Shown here in pieces: positions 8,494 to 18,446 of a DNA stretch of 64,000 nt (the stretch's first letter is position 1; every line of letters begins with the position of its first letter). This stretch comes from Hyphomonas sp. L-53-1-40 (GTDB lineage Bacteria; Pseudomonadota; Alphaproteobacteria; Caulobacterales; Hyphomonadaceae). The DNA lies in assembly GCF_000682775.1 (NCBI RefSeq), contig NZ_AWFI01000016.1, positions 1 through 64,000 of the forward strand, given 5' to 3'. The notes below the pieces were generated by a model, which ran no database searches, was not told the origin of the DNA, and saw nothing but the letters and a program-made list of their open reading frames with translations. Made by a program: the position numbers and the translations under genes.

Positions 8494-9717
8494 CTATACC
8501 TGTGATCTGAGCCACCGGACCGCGCCCAACCCGGCCGCGCGTCCGGTGGCTATGCAGGCCGTCAACAGATAACCGCCTGTGGGCGCGTCCCAGTCCAGCA
8601 TCTCGCCCGCGCAGAACATGCCAGGCTGTTCCTTCACCATGAACTGATCGTCCAGCACATCGAATGAGACGCCGCCCGCCGTGGAGATCGCTTCATCCAG
8701 CGGGAAAGGCTTAGCAAGCGGGATCGGCAGACATTTGATCAGTCGGGCCAGACGTTCCGGCTCATTGGAGACATCCAACCCACCAAACTCGAGCAACAAT
8801 GCGCGCTTCACGCCTTTCAGGTTTGCTGCTTTGCGGAGATGGTTTGAAAGCGACTGTTTTCCACGGTCTTGTTTCAGACGCCTGACCAGAGCTTCCTCCG
8901 AGAGGTCGGGCGCAAGATCAATCTCCAAAGTCGCCTTCCCGTTATTCTCCAGCCTGTCGCGGACGGCGAGTGACAGCGTGAAGATCGCACCACTTTCCAC
9001 GCCCCGGTCGGTCACAACGAATTCTTCCCGGCTGGTCTGGTCCCCGAAACGAACAGCAACATTCTTCACGGGCATTCCGACAAATTCCGTCCTGATACGG
9101 TCTGACCAGTCGACGATGAAGCCGCAATTGGACGGTCGGAAAGGCTTTGTGTGTATGCCCCTCTCGGCGAACACAGATGGCCAACTCCCATCCGAGCCGA
9201 GCCGCTTCCAGCTTCCTCCACCCAGAGCAAATATCTGTGCGTCTGATTGTACAGATATGGGCCCCTCTGGAGTGTCAAAGATCATGTCAAAATCGTCGCT
9301 CCATCCCGCCCATCGATGCCGTGTATGTAGCTGGACGCCGTGCGACTGCAGCCGTGCGAGCCACGCCCTCAGGAGCGGCGATGCTTTCATTTGTACCGGG
9401 AACACCCGGCCCGTTGGCCCAATTGTCGCCTCGACACCGAGAGCCCGCATCCATTCCGCGATGGCTCCTGGCCCAAATTCGCCAAGGGCAGTTTTCAGCA
9501 TGGGTGCCACACCTGGAAACCGCGAGGTAAATGCTTCCCCCTCACGCATATTGGTAATGTTAAGGCCGCTCTTGCCAGCCATAAGGAATTTCCGTGCCGG
9601 GCTGGGCATGGCTTCATAGAGTGAAACGGCATACCCGACGTCTGACAGGATTTCTGCTGCCATCAGGCCAGCGGGTCCTGCGCCTATGACGGCAACATGG
9701 GTCGAGTTCTCAGTCAT
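8494..9717 (-). CDS. NAD(P)/FAD-dependent flavoprotein, HI0933/BaiN-like family
   Basis: Flavoprotein of the HI0933/YhiN type. The N-terminus has the dinucleotide-binding Rossmann motif VAVIGAGPAGLMAAE (residues 8-22), then KFLMAGKSGLNITN near 50, characteristic of this family, and a C-terminal FAD contact region with FCAGEMLDWDAPTGGYLL near 380. About 407 residues, normal length. Its ATG overlaps the 3' end of the RNA methyltransferase gene by 8 nt, so they are co-transcribed. The cellular role of this family is not well defined; a reductase acting on a small molecule is likely. Confidence 0.85.
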   Translation of the reverse strand: MTENSTHVAVIGAGPAGLMAAEILSDVGYAVSLYEAMPSPARKFLMAGKSGLNITNMREGEAFTSRFPGVAPMLKTALGEFGPGAIAEWMRALGVEATIGPTGRVFPVQMKASPLLRAWLARLQSHGVQLHTRHRWAGWSDDFDMIFDTPEGPISVQSDAQIFALGGGSWKRLGSDGSWPSVFAERGIHTKPFRPSNCGFIVDWSDRIRTEFVGMPVKNVAVRFGDQTSREEFVVTDRGVESGAIFTLSLAVRDRLENNGKATLEIDLAPDLSEEALVRRLKQDRGKQSLSNHLRKAANLKGVKRALLLEFGGLDVSNEPERLARLIKCLPIPLAKPFPLDEAISTAGGVSFDVLDDQFMVKEQPGMFCAGEMLDWDAPTGGYLLTACIATGRAAGLGAVRWLRSQV

Positions 9718-10471
9718 CACGATTGACGCGCGCCTTGCCCCGGCCAAGCGCAAGCGCCTTGATGGCGCCCCGGAAAGTCTGCACTTCCTGCCGCGTCCAG
9801 TCAGCCCGGACCAGAGCTGCACGCAAATTGTCTTTCATGAGCGGTGTCTTTTCCGGAGGGAAGAAATAGCCGGCGCGTTCCAACTCCTCTTCGAAATGCT
9901 CGAACATGCGGAAGAGCTCATCTCGCGGGGCTGGCTCGCCCAGTTTCGCCTTGTCATGAGAGATCACCAGATCCGATTGCTCGCGGCGCTTTCCCCACTC
10001 TGCGCAGAACACACAGACGGCTTGAGCAAGGTTGAGGCTCTTGAACTCCGGATCGACCGGATAGGTCATCAGGAAGTCTGCAACAGCCACGGCATCGTTC
10101 GGCAGGCCTGATTTCTCAGCGCCGAACATGATGGCTGACTGGCCGCTCCCCAGTCGCTCGAACGCCGTATCCGCAGCGGCGCCCGCATCCCCGACGCGCT
10201 TTTCGATGCCGCGTAGGCGCGCCGTAGCTGCTGCGAGCCAGGTGATGCCCTCCAGCGCATCCGGGAGGCTCTCGAAGACGCGCACTACTACGCCCGAATC
10301 GAACGCCCCGGCAGACATTGTATCTGCTGCAGGATTCGGCCAGCCATCCCGCGGTGCAACCAGACGAAGGTCGGTCAGTCCGAAATTGCGCATCACACGG
10401 GCCGCAGCGCCGATATTCTCGCCCAATTGGGGGCTGTGAAGGATAATTGCGGGGTTGCGCTGATCTGACAT
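9710..10471 (-). CDS. trmJ: tRNA/rRNA methyltransferase, SpoU/TrmH superfamily (TrmJ-like)
   Basis: SAM-dependent 2'-O-ribose methyltransferase with a trefoil knot. Motif 1 is HSPQLGENIGAAARVMRNFG (12-31), motif 2 IMFGAEKSGL near 125 and motif 3 SLNLAQAV near 153. A C-terminal helical extension follows, as in TrmJ, which methylates nucleotide 32 of some tRNAs; this assignment within the superfamily is by likeness. The ATG at 10471 was chosen because the family N-terminus starts there. It is divergent from icd across 76 nt and is followed by the overlapping flavoprotein gene. Confidence 0.85.
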   Translation of the reverse strand: MSDQRNPAIILHSPQLGENIGAAARVMRNFGLTDLRLVAPRDGWPNPAADTMSAGAFDSGVVVRVFESLPDALEGITWLAAATARLRGIEKRVGDAGAAADTAFERLGSGQSAIMFGAEKSGLPNDAVAVADFLMTYPVDPEFKSLNLAQAVCVFCAEWGKRREQSDLVISHDKAKLGEPAPRDELFRMFEHFEEELERAGYFFPPEKTPLMKDNLRAALVRADWTRQEVQTFRGAIKALALGRGKARVNRDD

Positions 10472-10547
10472 GGTTTTCCCTGTTTTGACGCGGCTGTGGG
10501 CTCTGCTATAGCCCTGCGAGAATAGTGCAACCGCAGGGAATACAAAC

Positions 10548-11768
10548 ATGGCGAAAATCAAGGTCAAAAATCCAATCGTCGAGATGGACGGGGACGAAAT
10601 GACCCGCATCATCTGGCAGATGATCAAGGACCGGCTGATCCATCCTTATCTCGACATCGACCTCAAATATTACGACCTGTCGGTCCAGAAGCGTGATGAG
10701 ACGGACGACCAGATCACCATCGACGCAGCCAATGCAACCAAACAATACGGCGTTGCTGTCAAATGCGCCACGATCACACCGGATGAAGCCCGCGTTGAAG
10801 AGTTTGGCCTGAAGAAGATGTGGCGTTCGCCAAATGGCACGATCCGCAACATTCTCGGCGGCGTTGTCTTCCGCGAGCCAATCGTGATCTCCAACGTCCC
10901 GCGTCTAGTGCCAGGCTGGACAAAGCCCGTTGTGGTCGGCCGTCACGCCTTTGGCGACCAGTACAAGGCCACGGACTTCCTCGTTCCCGGCAAGGGCAAG
11001 CTGACCATGAAATGGGAAGCATCCGACGGATCCGATTCCAAGGAATTCGAAGTCTTCGACTTCCCTTCCTCTGGTATCGCCATGGGCATGTACAATCTCG
11101 ACGAGTCCATCCGTGACTTCGCGCGTGCCAGCCTGAACTACGGCCTACAGCGCAAATGGCCGGTCTACCTGTCGACCAAGAACACGATCCTGAAAGCCTA
11201 TGATGGCCGCTTCAAGGATATCTTCCAGGAAGTGTTCGACGCTGAATTCGCAGACAAGTTCGCCGAGTTTGGCGGCACTTACGAACATCGCCTGATCGAC
11301 GACATGGTCGCAGCGGCCATGAAATGGTCCGGCGGCTATGTCTGGGCCTGTAAGAACTATGACGGCGATGTCCAGTCCGACACGGTCGCCCAGGGTTACG
11401 GCTCGCTCGGTCTGATGACATCCGTTCTGATGACGCCAGATGGCAACACGGTCGAAGCCGAAGCCGCACACGGCACGGTGACGCGTCACTACCGCAACCA
11501 CCAGAAGGGCGAAGCCACGTCGACCAACTCCATTGCGTCGATCTTTGCCTGGACTCGCGGCCTCGACCATCGCGGTCGTATGGATGACACGCCTGACGTA
11601 CGCGCCTTCGCCCAGAAGCTGGAAGAGACCATCATCAAGACAGTCGAGAATGGCCAGATGACGAAAGACCTCGCCTTGCTCGTCGGTCCGGATCAGGAAT
11701 GGCTGACGACTGAAGGCTTTATCGAAGCGGTCGACAAGAACTTCCAGGAAGCCATGTCGAAATCCTGA
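10548..11768 (+). CDS. icd: Isocitrate dehydrogenase, NADP-dependent (type II)
   Basis: Oxidative decarboxylation of isocitrate to 2-oxoglutarate in the TCA cycle, making NADPH. The 406-residue protein is of the homodimeric, eukaryote-like type II: N-terminus [20 protein letters not shown], substrate loop [12 protein letters not shown] near 95, [14 protein letters not shown] near 132, metal-binding [18 protein letters not shown] near 273 and the coenzyme region [12 protein letters not shown] near 307. It is monocistronic and divergent from the trmJ-like gene. Confidence 0.97.
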   Translation: MAKIKVKNPIVEMDGDEMTRIIWQMIKDRLIHPYLDIDLKYYDLSVQKRDETDDQITIDAANATKQYGVAVKCATITPDEARVEEFGLKKMWRSPNGTIRNILGGVVFREPIVISNVPRLVPGWTKPVVVGRHAFGDQYKATDFLVPGKGKLTMKWEASDGSDSKEFEVFDFPSSGIAMGMYNLDESIRDFARASLNYGLQRKWPVYLSTKNTILKAYDGRFKDIFQEVFDAEFADKFAEFGGTYEHRLIDDMVAAAMKWSGGYVWACKNYDGDVQSDTVAQGYGSLGLMTSVLMTPDGNTVEAEAAHGTVTRHYRNHQKGEATSTNSIASIFAWTRGLDHRGRMDDTPDVRAFAQKLEETIIKTVENGQMTKDLALLVGPDQEWLTTEGFIEAVDKNFQEAMSKS

Positions 11769-11805
11769 TAATCTCAGACCTTACAGAACAAAGCCCCGCA
11801 GCTTC

Positions 11806-11922
11806 TCAAGCGATGTACTTGGCGACAAACCATGCGCCCCAGACGATCCCGAGCAACGGGATCAGCGCCACCAACCAAATTGGGCGAGCCTTTACGTTCC
11901 CAAGTTTCTCCTCCGGCTCCAT
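11806..11922 (-). CDS. 38-residue single-pass membrane protein coupled to gmk
   Basis: A very short gene, MEPEEKLGNVKARP followed by one hydrophobic span rich in W, L, I and G (about residues 15-34) and a YIA terminus. The ATG shares one base with the gmk TGA stop (TGATG), the classic termination-reinitiation overlap, and the reading frame stops cleanly at 11806. A charged N-terminus followed by a single helix fits a small inner-membrane protein. It is the last gene of the fabD-to-gmk run. I do not recognise a family; function unknown. The alternative, that it is a chance frame, is weakened by the overlap and the clear membrane helix. Confidence 0.66.
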   Translation of the reverse strand: MEPEEKLGNVKARPIWLVALIPLLGIVWGAWFVAKYIA

Positions 11923-12575
11923 CACGCCTCTCCCAGAAGCGTGCGCACATGGTCTTCAAGATCAAGTTGACGCAACCGTTTCAATCGCTCGGTCAACAAT
12001 ATGCGTCGTAGCCTTTGATAGGCCACTTCCAGATCATCGTTCACAATCACATAGTCATAGCGGCGCCAATGCATGATCTCCCGTTTGGCGTCGTCCATGC
12101 GGCGGGCAACAATCTCCGGGGTCGAGCCAGGTCGGGCCGCGAGACGTTGTTCCAGCGCGCTGATGCTGGGTGGGAGAATGAATACCGAAACCACATCGTT
12201 TGGCATCTGGTCGTGCAGCGCATCTGCGCCCTGCCAGTCCACATCGAACAAGACATCCTCGCCCGCATCCAGCTTGGCGACCGTGTCGGCCTTTGGCGTC
12301 CCATAATACTTGTCGAAAACGTGCGCCCATTCCAGGAATTCCCGCCGTTCGATCATGTGATGAAACTCGTCGACAGACCGGAAGTGATAGTCTTTTCCGT
12401 CGTTTTCGCCGGGACGTGGTGGACGCGTGGTCGCCGACACGGACAAATTCACATCGTCGAACTCTTCGATCAATTTTTTTGCGAGCGTCGTCTTGCCAGC
12501 ACCTGAGGGGCTCGACAGAACCAGCATGAGTCCCCTGCGGTGCCCATGATCCTTTGGATGTCCACTATTCGACAT
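11922..12575 (-). CDS. gmk: Guanylate kinase
   Basis: Phosphorylates GMP to GDP. The 217-residue protein has the P-loop LSSPSGAGKTTLAKK (20-34), the GMP-binding segment SATTRPPRPGENDGKDYHF near 47, and FDVDWQGADAL near 109. The first 15 or so residues (HPKDHGHRRG) form a short basic leader before the core. It overlaps the yicC 3' end by 11 nt and its stop overlaps the small membrane gene's start. Confidence 0.95.
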   Translation of the reverse strand: MSNSGHPKDHGHRRGLMLVLSSPSGAGKTTLAKKLIEEFDDVNLSVSATTRPPRPGENDGKDYHFRSVDEFHHMIERREFLEWAHVFDKYYGTPKADTVAKLDAGEDVLFDVDWQGADALHDQMPNDVVSVFILPPSISALEQRLAARPGSTPEIVARRMDDAKREIMHWRRYDYVIVNDDLEVAYQRLRRILLTERLKRLRQLDLEDHVRTLLGEA

Positions 12576-13452
12576 TGGCTGCCTGCTCCTTGAACTGGTC
12601 TATGGTTCCTTTGAGACTGAGTCCGGCATTCGTCAAATCAAGGCTAACAGATTTCGAGCAGAGCGTATTGGCTTCACGGTTGAGTTCCTGGGCGAGAAAA
12701 TCAAGCTTCCGGCCCACCGGTGAGCCACCGGAAAGCAGTTTTCGCGCAGAGTCGAAGTGTGCGAGCAAACGGTCCAGCTCCTCGCGGACATCGGCCTTCG
12801 CAGCGGTCAGCGCGAGTTCAGCTGCCAGCCGTTCCGGTTCCACCTGCTGGTCTGCCCCCAATTCTTCCAATTGCTTCGTAAGCCGTGCCTTGAGCAATGC
12901 AGGCTGGTCCCCTGCGAGCGAGATAGCGGTGTCCGTCGCCGATACCAGTTCGTCGACCAAGTCTGACAGCATCGCTTTCAGCGCGCGCCCCTCAGCCTGA
13001 CGTGCCTCGTCCAACTCCGCAAGCGCCGCGCCCGCAGCAGATTCAAGTTCAGCCATCACGTCCGAATTCGCCGCAACGTCCCGTATGTTTGTGGATCCGA
13101 TTTCCACAACGCCTTTTACGGTCATCAGGGTGGCGATGGCTTCGCTGGAAATGCCAACGCCGTGCGCTTGTTCCGCCGCCGCCAGCAATGTGTCCAGCAA
13201 GGCCTGATCGATCGTGGCGCCTCCCGCCTGTTCGCTCAGCTCGATCCTGAGCGAGACCTGAAGGGATCCGCGATTGAACCGTTTCGAAGCCGCGGCTTTG
13301 ACCACACGTTCCAACGCATCGAACCCAGGAGGGGTGTTCACCCTTACATCCAGTCCTCGCCCATTCACGCTCTTGGCCTCCCAAGCCCAAGCGCCCCATT
13401 CCGCTTCCCCTGTGACGCGGGCAAAACCGGTCATGCCGGATAGGTTATTCAT
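12565..13452 (-). CDS. yicC: YicC family endoribonuclease
   Basis: The 295-residue YicC/YloC protein starts SGMTGFARVTGEAEW and includes KSVNGRGLDVRVNTPPGFD (27-45), both conserved in the family, with a C-terminal DUF1732 region RKLDFLAQELNREANTLCSK near 250 that holds the conserved catalytic-type E and R residues. E. coli YicC is an endoribonuclease linked to turnover of a small RNA. Here it sits between mltG (4-nt overlap) and gmk (11-nt overlap); yicC-gmk adjacency is common. Confidence 0.92.
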   Translation of the reverse strand: MNNLSGMTGFARVTGEAEWGAWAWEAKSVNGRGLDVRVNTPPGFDALERVVKAAASKRFNRGSLQVSLRIELSEQAGGATIDQALLDTLLAAAEQAHGVGISSEAIATLMTVKGVVEIGSTNIRDVAANSDVMAELESAAGAALAELDEARQAEGRALKAMLSDLVDELVSATDTAISLAGDQPALLKARLTKQLEELGADQQVEPERLAAELALTAAKADVREELDRLLAHFDSARKLLSGGSPVGRKLDFLAQELNREANTLCSKSVSLDLTNAGLSLKGTIDQFKEQAANVE

Positions 13453-14477
13453 TTCCCTGCCCGCTCCCTCTGGATTTCTTCGCGTTCATATTTGCGATAG
13501 GCTGCGACATTTCGATTGTGCTCGGCCAGCGTCTTCGCGAACAAATGGCCGCCCTTGCCGTCTGCCACGAAAAAGATGTGGCCTGTCTCATCGGGGTTCA
13601 GGACGGCCGCAATTGCCTCCCGGCCCGGATTGCAGATCGGCGTCTTTGGCAGACCATCAATCTGATACGTATTCCAGTCCGTCTTCCGGTCGATCTCGGA
13701 TCGATAGAGCGTTCGGCGCTCTCCACGACGATTGTACAGGGGCTCACCCCTGGAGATCCCGTAGATGATCGTCGGATCGCTCTCCAAACGCATACCTCGC
13801 TTCAGACGGGTAACGAACAGGCCAGCAATCTGTGGGCGCTCTCCGGCGATACCGGTTTCCTTCTCGACAACGGAGGCAAGGATTACCGCCTCTCCCGGTG
13901 TTGAAATGGGCAAACCTTCAGCGCGCCTAGGCCACAGGCCTTCCAGCATGTCTGCTTGTGCCTTGCGCATTCGCTCGACCAGTTCTGCGCGGGTCGTGCC
14001 GCGCTGGAAGAGATAAGTGTCCGGCAGCAACGCACCTTCAGCTATGTCTTCATCCGGCATATCGCCTGTCAGGACCGGATCGACCTCTATCAATTTCAAT
14101 AGCTGTGCGGTCGTACGTCCTTCGGGCAAGGTAATCTTGTGCAGAACCGCCTTGCCTTCAATCAGAATGTCCATGACATCCGCTACGCTGGCGTGTGGCT
14201 CAATGACGAATTCGCCGGTCTTGATGGCAAGTTCAGTGCCGTCGAGCCGTGCCTTCAGGCGTACCAGACGGTCGTCCTGCACGATACCGTCCTGCTCCAG
14301 CCGCAAGGCTACGCGGGTCAACGTTTCGCCCGGCTCAACCGTGAAGACGTGCTGCTCTGTGGAGGGGCCCGGTTTCGAGACTTCGTTCTGCAACCAGAGC
14401 CATCCGCCGCCAAGGGCTGCGCCACCCACAAACAGCAGGAGCACCAGCACCGAAAGCAGGAGTTTGATGAATTCCAT
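13449..14477 (-). CDS. mltG: Endolytic murein transglycosylase MltG
   Basis: Inner-membrane enzyme that cleaves nascent peptidoglycan strands. The 342-residue protein has one N-terminal membrane helix (about residues 5-27: a Leu/Val run then GGAALGGGWLWL), a LysM-like segment around GETLTRVALRLEQDGIV (49-65) and the YceG catalytic domain with ILASVVEKETGIAGERPQIA near 205, including the catalytic Glu of VEKETG, and LESDPTIIYG near 235. Placement after fabF matches the acpP-fabF-mltG order of many proteobacteria. Confidence 0.94.
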   Translation of the reverse strand: MEFIKLLLSVLVLLLFVGGAALGGGWLWLQNEVSKPGPSTEQHVFTVEPGETLTRVALRLEQDGIVQDDRLVRLKARLDGTELAIKTGEFVIEPHASVADVMDILIEGKAVLHKITLPEGRTTAQLLKLIEVDPVLTGDMPDEDIAEGALLPDTYLFQRGTTRAELVERMRKAQADMLEGLWPRRAEGLPISTPGEAVILASVVEKETGIAGERPQIAGLFVTRLKRGMRLESDPTIIYGISRGEPLYNRRGERRTLYRSEIDRKTDWNTYQIDGLPKTPICNPGREAIAAVLNPDETGHIFFVADGKGGHLFAKTLAEHNRNVAAYRKYEREEIQRERAGK

Positions 14478-14539
14478 GAACGCCTCGCGAATCCTGACTG
14501 TGCCAGCCTACATGCCAACCCCAGCCCGGAGAAACAGGC

Positions 14540-15826
14540 TTACTGAACTTCCTTGAGAACCAGCGACGCGTTCGTTCCGCCAAAGCCGAAGCTGTTGGAC
14601 ATGGCCGCGCGCACCCGGCCCTTCTTGGCCTTGTGCGGGATCAGGTCCAGAACGGTCTCGAAGCTCGGATTGTCGAGGTTCAGGGTCGGCGGCATCACCT
14701 GGTCGCGGATCGCCAGTGCGCAGAAGGCGCTTTCGATTGCGCCAGCGGCGCCGAGCAGATGCCCAACGGCGGACTTGGTGGACGACATCGACATGTTCTT
14801 GGCGTGATCCCCGAAGGCCCGCTCAACCGCGCCGGCTTCACCTTCATCCCCCTTAGGGGTCGAGGTGCCGTGGGCGTTGACATAGTCGATCTCGGACAGG
14901 TCCATGCCAGAATGCTTGAGCGCCATCTTCATCGCGCGATATCCACCCTCGGCGCCCTCAGCAGGCGCCGTGATGTGATAGGCGTCACCCGTCAGGCCGT
15001 AGCCTGCGACTTCCGCATAGATCTTCGCACCGCGTGCCTTTGCATGCTCGTACTCTTCGAGCACGACGATGGCGGCGCCTTCACCCATGACGAAGCCATC
15101 CCGGTCCTTGTCATAGGGGCGCGAGGCCTTTTCAGGCGTATCATTGAAATTCGTGGACATAGCCTTGGCAGCGCAGAACCCTGCGATACCGATGCGGCCA
15201 ATGACAGCCTCGGCGCCGCCTGCAACCATGACATCCGCATCGCCATATTTGATGAGGCGGGCAGAGTCACCGATCGCGTGAGCGCCGGTAGCACAGGCCG
15301 TCACCACCGAATGGTTAGGCCCTTTGAATTTGTGCCGGATCGATACCTGGCCAGAGGCCAGATTGATCAAAGCAGCAGGGATGAAGAACGGGCTCACCTT
15401 GCGCGGCCCGCTCTCATGAAGCGTGATCGCAGTCTTGTAGATCGATTCAAGACCACCAATACCGGACCCGATGAGAACGCCAGTGCGCTCCTGACCTTCG
15501 TCATCCTCGGGCTTCCATCCGGCATCCTCTACAGCTTCGTCTGCTGCAGCGATCGCATAAAGAATGAATTCGTCGATCCGACGCATCTCTTTTGGGGAGA
15601 CGAATTTGGCCGGATCAAACGCATGGGGATCTCCTTCGCCGCCGCCGCGGCCTGTTACCCACGGAACCTGAAACGCAATCTTGCACGGCATATCTTCGGG
15701 ATCGAACGTATCAATACGTCCAGCCCCAGATTTGCCTTCAAGCAGGCGCTCCCAGGTTGCCTCACGGCCAGCGGCCAAGGGTGAAACAATCCCGATTCCG
15801 GTAATAACAACGCGGCGATCTGACAT
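14540..15826 (-). CDS. fabF: 3-oxoacyl-[acyl-carrier-protein] synthase II
   Basis: Condensing enzyme that elongates acyl-ACP with malonyl-ACP. The 428-residue protein has the Cys-His-His triad: C178 in VVTACATGAHAIG, H319 in NAHGTSTPKGD and H355 in KSAVGHLLGAAGA, with K350. Start MSDRRVVITGIGIVSPLA is the family N-terminus. It lies 16 nt after acpP. Confidence 0.97.
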   Translation of the reverse strand: MSDRRVVITGIGIVSPLAAGREATWERLLEGKSGAGRIDTFDPEDMPCKIAFQVPWVTGRGGGEGDPHAFDPAKFVSPKEMRRIDEFILYAIAAADEAVEDAGWKPEDDEGQERTGVLIGSGIGGLESIYKTAITLHESGPRKVSPFFIPAALINLASGQVSIRHKFKGPNHSVVTACATGAHAIGDSARLIKYGDADVMVAGGAEAVIGRIGIAGFCAAKAMSTNFNDTPEKASRPYDKDRDGFVMGEGAAIVVLEEYEHAKARGAKIYAEVAGYGLTGDAYHITAPAEGAEGGYRAMKMALKHSGMDLSEIDYVNAHGTSTPKGDEGEAGAVERAFGDHAKNMSMSSTKSAVGHLLGAAGAIESAFCALAIRDQVMPPTLNLDNPSFETVLDLIPHKAKKGRVRAAMSNSFGFGGTNASLVLKEVQ

Positions 15827-15842
15827 AGAAATCCTGGAAATC

Positions 15843-16076
15843 TTAGATGTGGGCTTTGATGTGCGTTACCGCATCACCAACTGTGCGGATAGATTCCTGC
15901 ACATCATCCGGGATCTCGATGTTGAACTCTTCCTCGAAAGCCATGACCAGCTCGACGAGGTCAAGAGAGTCAGCGCCGAGGTCGTCGATGAAGCTTGCGC
16001 TCTCAACAACTTTGTCACCATCCACGTCGAGATTATCGACAACAATTTTTTTAACGCGTTCTAGAACGTCAGACAT
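15843..16076 (-). CDS. acpP: Acyl carrier protein
   Basis: Acidic 77-residue carrier of growing acyl chains. The phosphopantetheine site is S37 in [14 protein letters not shown]. The start has a good ribosome site (AGAGAGG on the coding strand). A 114-nt gap separates it from fabG and may hold its own promoter, fitting the high expression usual for ACP. Confidence 0.97.
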   Translation of the reverse strand: MSDVLERVKKIVVDNLDVDGDKVVESASFIDDLGADSLDLVELVMAFEEEFNIEIPDDVQESIRTVGDAVTHIKAHI

Positions 16077-16190
16077 GAGTACCTCTCTGAAAATGCCTGA
16101 GGACTGGCCCAGATTCGAACCATTGTGTTGCGCCTAGCATACACTGGGGACGAGCGCCAAGTCCTATGAGTGGGGCTTGCTGTAGTGAAA

Positions 16191-16928
16191 TCAGATCATT
16201 GCCATGCCGCCATTCACGTGGATTGTCTGTCCCGTGACGTACGCAGCCTGGTCTGAAGCAAGATAAACGGCTGCAGCGGCAATGTCTGCACCCTGGCCGA
16301 GGCGACCAGCAGGAATTTGCCCCAAAAGAGCGTCTTTCTGCTTTTCCGGCAACACATCCGTCATGGGTGATTCGATGAATCCGGGCGCAATCGTGTTGGC
16401 GGTAATCCCACGGCTGGCGACTTCCTGCGCCAATGATTTGGTAAATCCGATCATGCCAGCCTTGGAGGCGCAATAATTGGCCTGGCCAGGGTTTCCGGTC
16501 ACGCCGACAATGGATGTAATTCCAATAATCCGGCCATGGCGGCGCTTCATCATGCCTCGCACACAGCTCTTGGTGAGGCGGAAATAGCTACCCAGATTGA
16601 CCGAGAGAACATCGTTCCAGTCATCATCCTTCATCTGCATCAACAGCTTGTCGCGCGTGATGCCGGCATTGGCGACCAGAACATCCAGCGGACCAATCGC
16701 GTCTTCAGCCCGCCCCACAAGGCCATCGACCGATTCCGCATCAGACAGGTTGCAGGGCACGATGGCGCTCTCGCCTTTCAGTGTGCCGGCAACTTCTTCC
16801 AGCACGTTCTCACGTGTCCCGGAGAGAGCCACTTTGGCGCCCGCTTCGGACAAGGCTTGTGCGATGGCGCGGCCAATTCCGCCAGAAGCGCCAGTCACGA
16901 GGGCCGTACGGCCGGTAAGATCAAACAT
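16191..16928 (-). CDS. fabG: 3-oxoacyl-[acyl-carrier-protein] reductase
   Basis: NADPH-dependent SDR that reduces 3-oxoacyl-ACP. The 245-residue protein has TGASGGIGRAIA (12-23) for the cofactor, NAGITRD (87-93), and the catalytic S139, Y152 and K156 (YCASK). Six nt separate it from fabD, so they form a unit. Confidence 0.95.
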   Translation of the reverse strand: MFDLTGRTALVTGASGGIGRAIAQALSEAGAKVALSGTRENVLEEVAGTLKGESAIVPCNLSDAESVDGLVGRAEDAIGPLDVLVANAGITRDKLLMQMKDDDWNDVLSVNLGSYFRLTKSCVRGMMKRRHGRIIGITSIVGVTGNPGQANYCASKAGMIGFTKSLAQEVASRGITANTIAPGFIESPMTDVLPEKQKDALLGQIPAGRLGQGADIAAAAVYLASDQAAYVTGQTIHVNGGMAMI

Positions 16929-16933
16929 CTTGT

Positions 16934-17884
16934 CTATCCCTTCATTGCTTCTGCAAAGGCTTCGAGATCTTCGGGGGTCCCGAGCGTGAAACCGTTGAGC
17001 GACTTGTCGATTCGGCGTTGCATCACCGTAAGCACCTTGCCATTGCCTGCTTCGCCCGTCGCTTCAACTCCTTGAGCGACCATGAATTGCACAGTCTCGG
17101 TCCAGCGCACACGGCCTGTGACCTGTGCGACGAGGTTCTTCCGGATCGTTTCCGGGTCGGTGACAGCACTTGCAGACACGTTCGCGACCAGTTCACTCAC
17201 CGGCTGCGCAATCGACACCTCGGCCAGCGCCTCGGCCATCGCATCAGCGGCTGGCTGCATCAGGGAGCAATGGAACGGTGCGGAAACATTGAGAAGCATG
17301 GCTTTCTTGACGCCACTATCCTTCGCCTGCGCGCAGGCGGCCTCAACCGCATCCTTGCGGCCAGATATGACAAGCTGACCCGGCGCATTGTCGTTCGCGA
17401 TATCACAGGCGCCGCCGGTTTCGCGTCCAGCTGCACAGGCGGCTTCCGCCTGATTTATGTCGGCTCCCAACAAGGCTGCCATTGCACCCTCTCCCGGCTG
17501 CACGGCGGCCTGCATGGCATTGCCGCGAATGCGCAGGAGGCGCGCCGTATCCGCCACACCAAGCGCGCCTGCAGCAGCAAGCGCAGAATACTCGCCCAGG
17601 GAGTGACCCGCCACATAGGCCGCGTCCTTGGCCGACAAGCCAAACTCAGCCTCCAGGGCGCGGGCGGCGGCAACACTGTGCGCCATGAGCGCGGGCTGAG
17701 TATTTGCCGTCAGGGTCAACTCGGCAATATCGCCGGCCCACATGAGGCCAGACAGATTCTGTCCAAGGGCTTCATCAATCTCGGCAAAGACATCGCGTGC
17801 GGACTGAAAGGCCTCCGCAAGCGACTTGCCCATTCCGATTTCTTGGCTCCCTTGACCAGGAAAGATCAGCGCGAATTTTTTCAT
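16934..17884 (-). CDS. fabD: Malonyl-CoA:ACP transacylase
   Basis: Loads malonate onto ACP. The protein, 316 residues from the ATG at 17884, starts [19 protein letters not shown] and has the nucleophile S95 in [11 protein letters not shown] and the catalytic His in SAPFHCSLM near 203. It is first of the fatty-acid run and divergent from rpsF across 208 nt. Confidence 0.96.
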   Translation of the reverse strand: MKKFALIFPGQGSQEIGMGKSLAEAFQSARDVFAEIDEALGQNLSGLMWAGDIAELTLTANTQPALMAHSVAAARALEAEFGLSAKDAAYVAGHSLGEYSALAAAGALGVADTARLLRIRGNAMQAAVQPGEGAMAALLGADINQAEAACAAGRETGGACDIANDNAPGQLVISGRKDAVEAACAQAKDSGVKKAMLLNVSAPFHCSLMQPAADAMAEALAEVSIAQPVSELVANVSASAVTDPETIRKNLVAQVTGRVRWTETVQFMVAQGVEATGEAGNGKVLTVMQRRIDKSLNGFTLGTPEDLEAFAEAMKG

Positions 17885-18092
17885 GTCTGGTTTCTCCAAA
17901 TTGCGCCCGTGGTTAAAGGTGACCGCGAATGTAAGCAAGCGCTTGAAAAACAGGCCCAAATGCGCTTTACACCCGCATTCACTCGCAGGCATGCGGCCCT
18001 CGTTAGTTTGGAATGAGCCAGATGAAGAGGGGCCATCGCCCGGCAGTTTCCCGCTGTCTGGCGCCGCATGGCTCTACTATGGGACTGAAAAC

Positions 18093-18431
18093 ATGGCACT
18101 ATATGAGCATGTCGTGATCACACGACCTGACATTTCGCCTGCTCAAGTCGAGACTTTTGTCGAAGAACTGAGCGGCTTTCTCAAGGAAAAAGGCGCATCT
18201 GTTGGCAAGACCGAATACTGGGGTCTTCGCAACCTGGCCTATCCAATCAAGAAACAACGCAAGGGGCACTACTCGCTTCTGAACATCGACGGCCCCGCCG
18301 ACGCAGTTCAGGAACTTGAACGCCGCCTTCGCATCTCCGACGACGTCATGCGCTACATGACGATCCGCGTTGAAGCCCTGAGTGATGAGCCGTCGCCGGT
18401 TCTCTCTCGCAAAGACCGTCGTCGCGACTAG
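18093..18431 (+). CDS. rpsF: 30S ribosomal protein S6
   Basis: Small-subunit protein. The 112-residue product [15 protein letters not shown]... shows the S6 fold pattern with [20 protein letters not shown] near 38, which carries the S18 contact, and the MRYMTIRV strand near 86. First gene of rpsF-rpsR-rplI. The 208 nt upstream, shared with fabD, should hold its promoter and leader; I see no obvious hairpin there. Confidence 0.97.
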   Translation: MALYEHVVITRPDISPAQVETFVEELSGFLKEKGASVGKTEYWGLRNLAYPIKKQRKGHYSLLNIDGPADAVQELERRLRISDDVMRYMTIRVEALSDEPSPVLSRKDRRRD

Positions 18432-18446
18432 GGAAGGACACTCGAA

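Noticed and set aside
11774-11965. 63-codon minus-strand frame over the icd-gmk gap
   Set aside because: It overlaps both gmk and the 38-residue frame without a ribosome site; the latter has the TGATG overlap and a membrane helix, so it is preferred.
14633-15784. Long open frame (383 codons) on the plus strand opposite fabF
   Set aside because: It lies wholly antisense to a strongly conserved gene with all catalytic residues, has no recognisable family and no ribosome site; it arises from the GC-rich codon bias of fabF.
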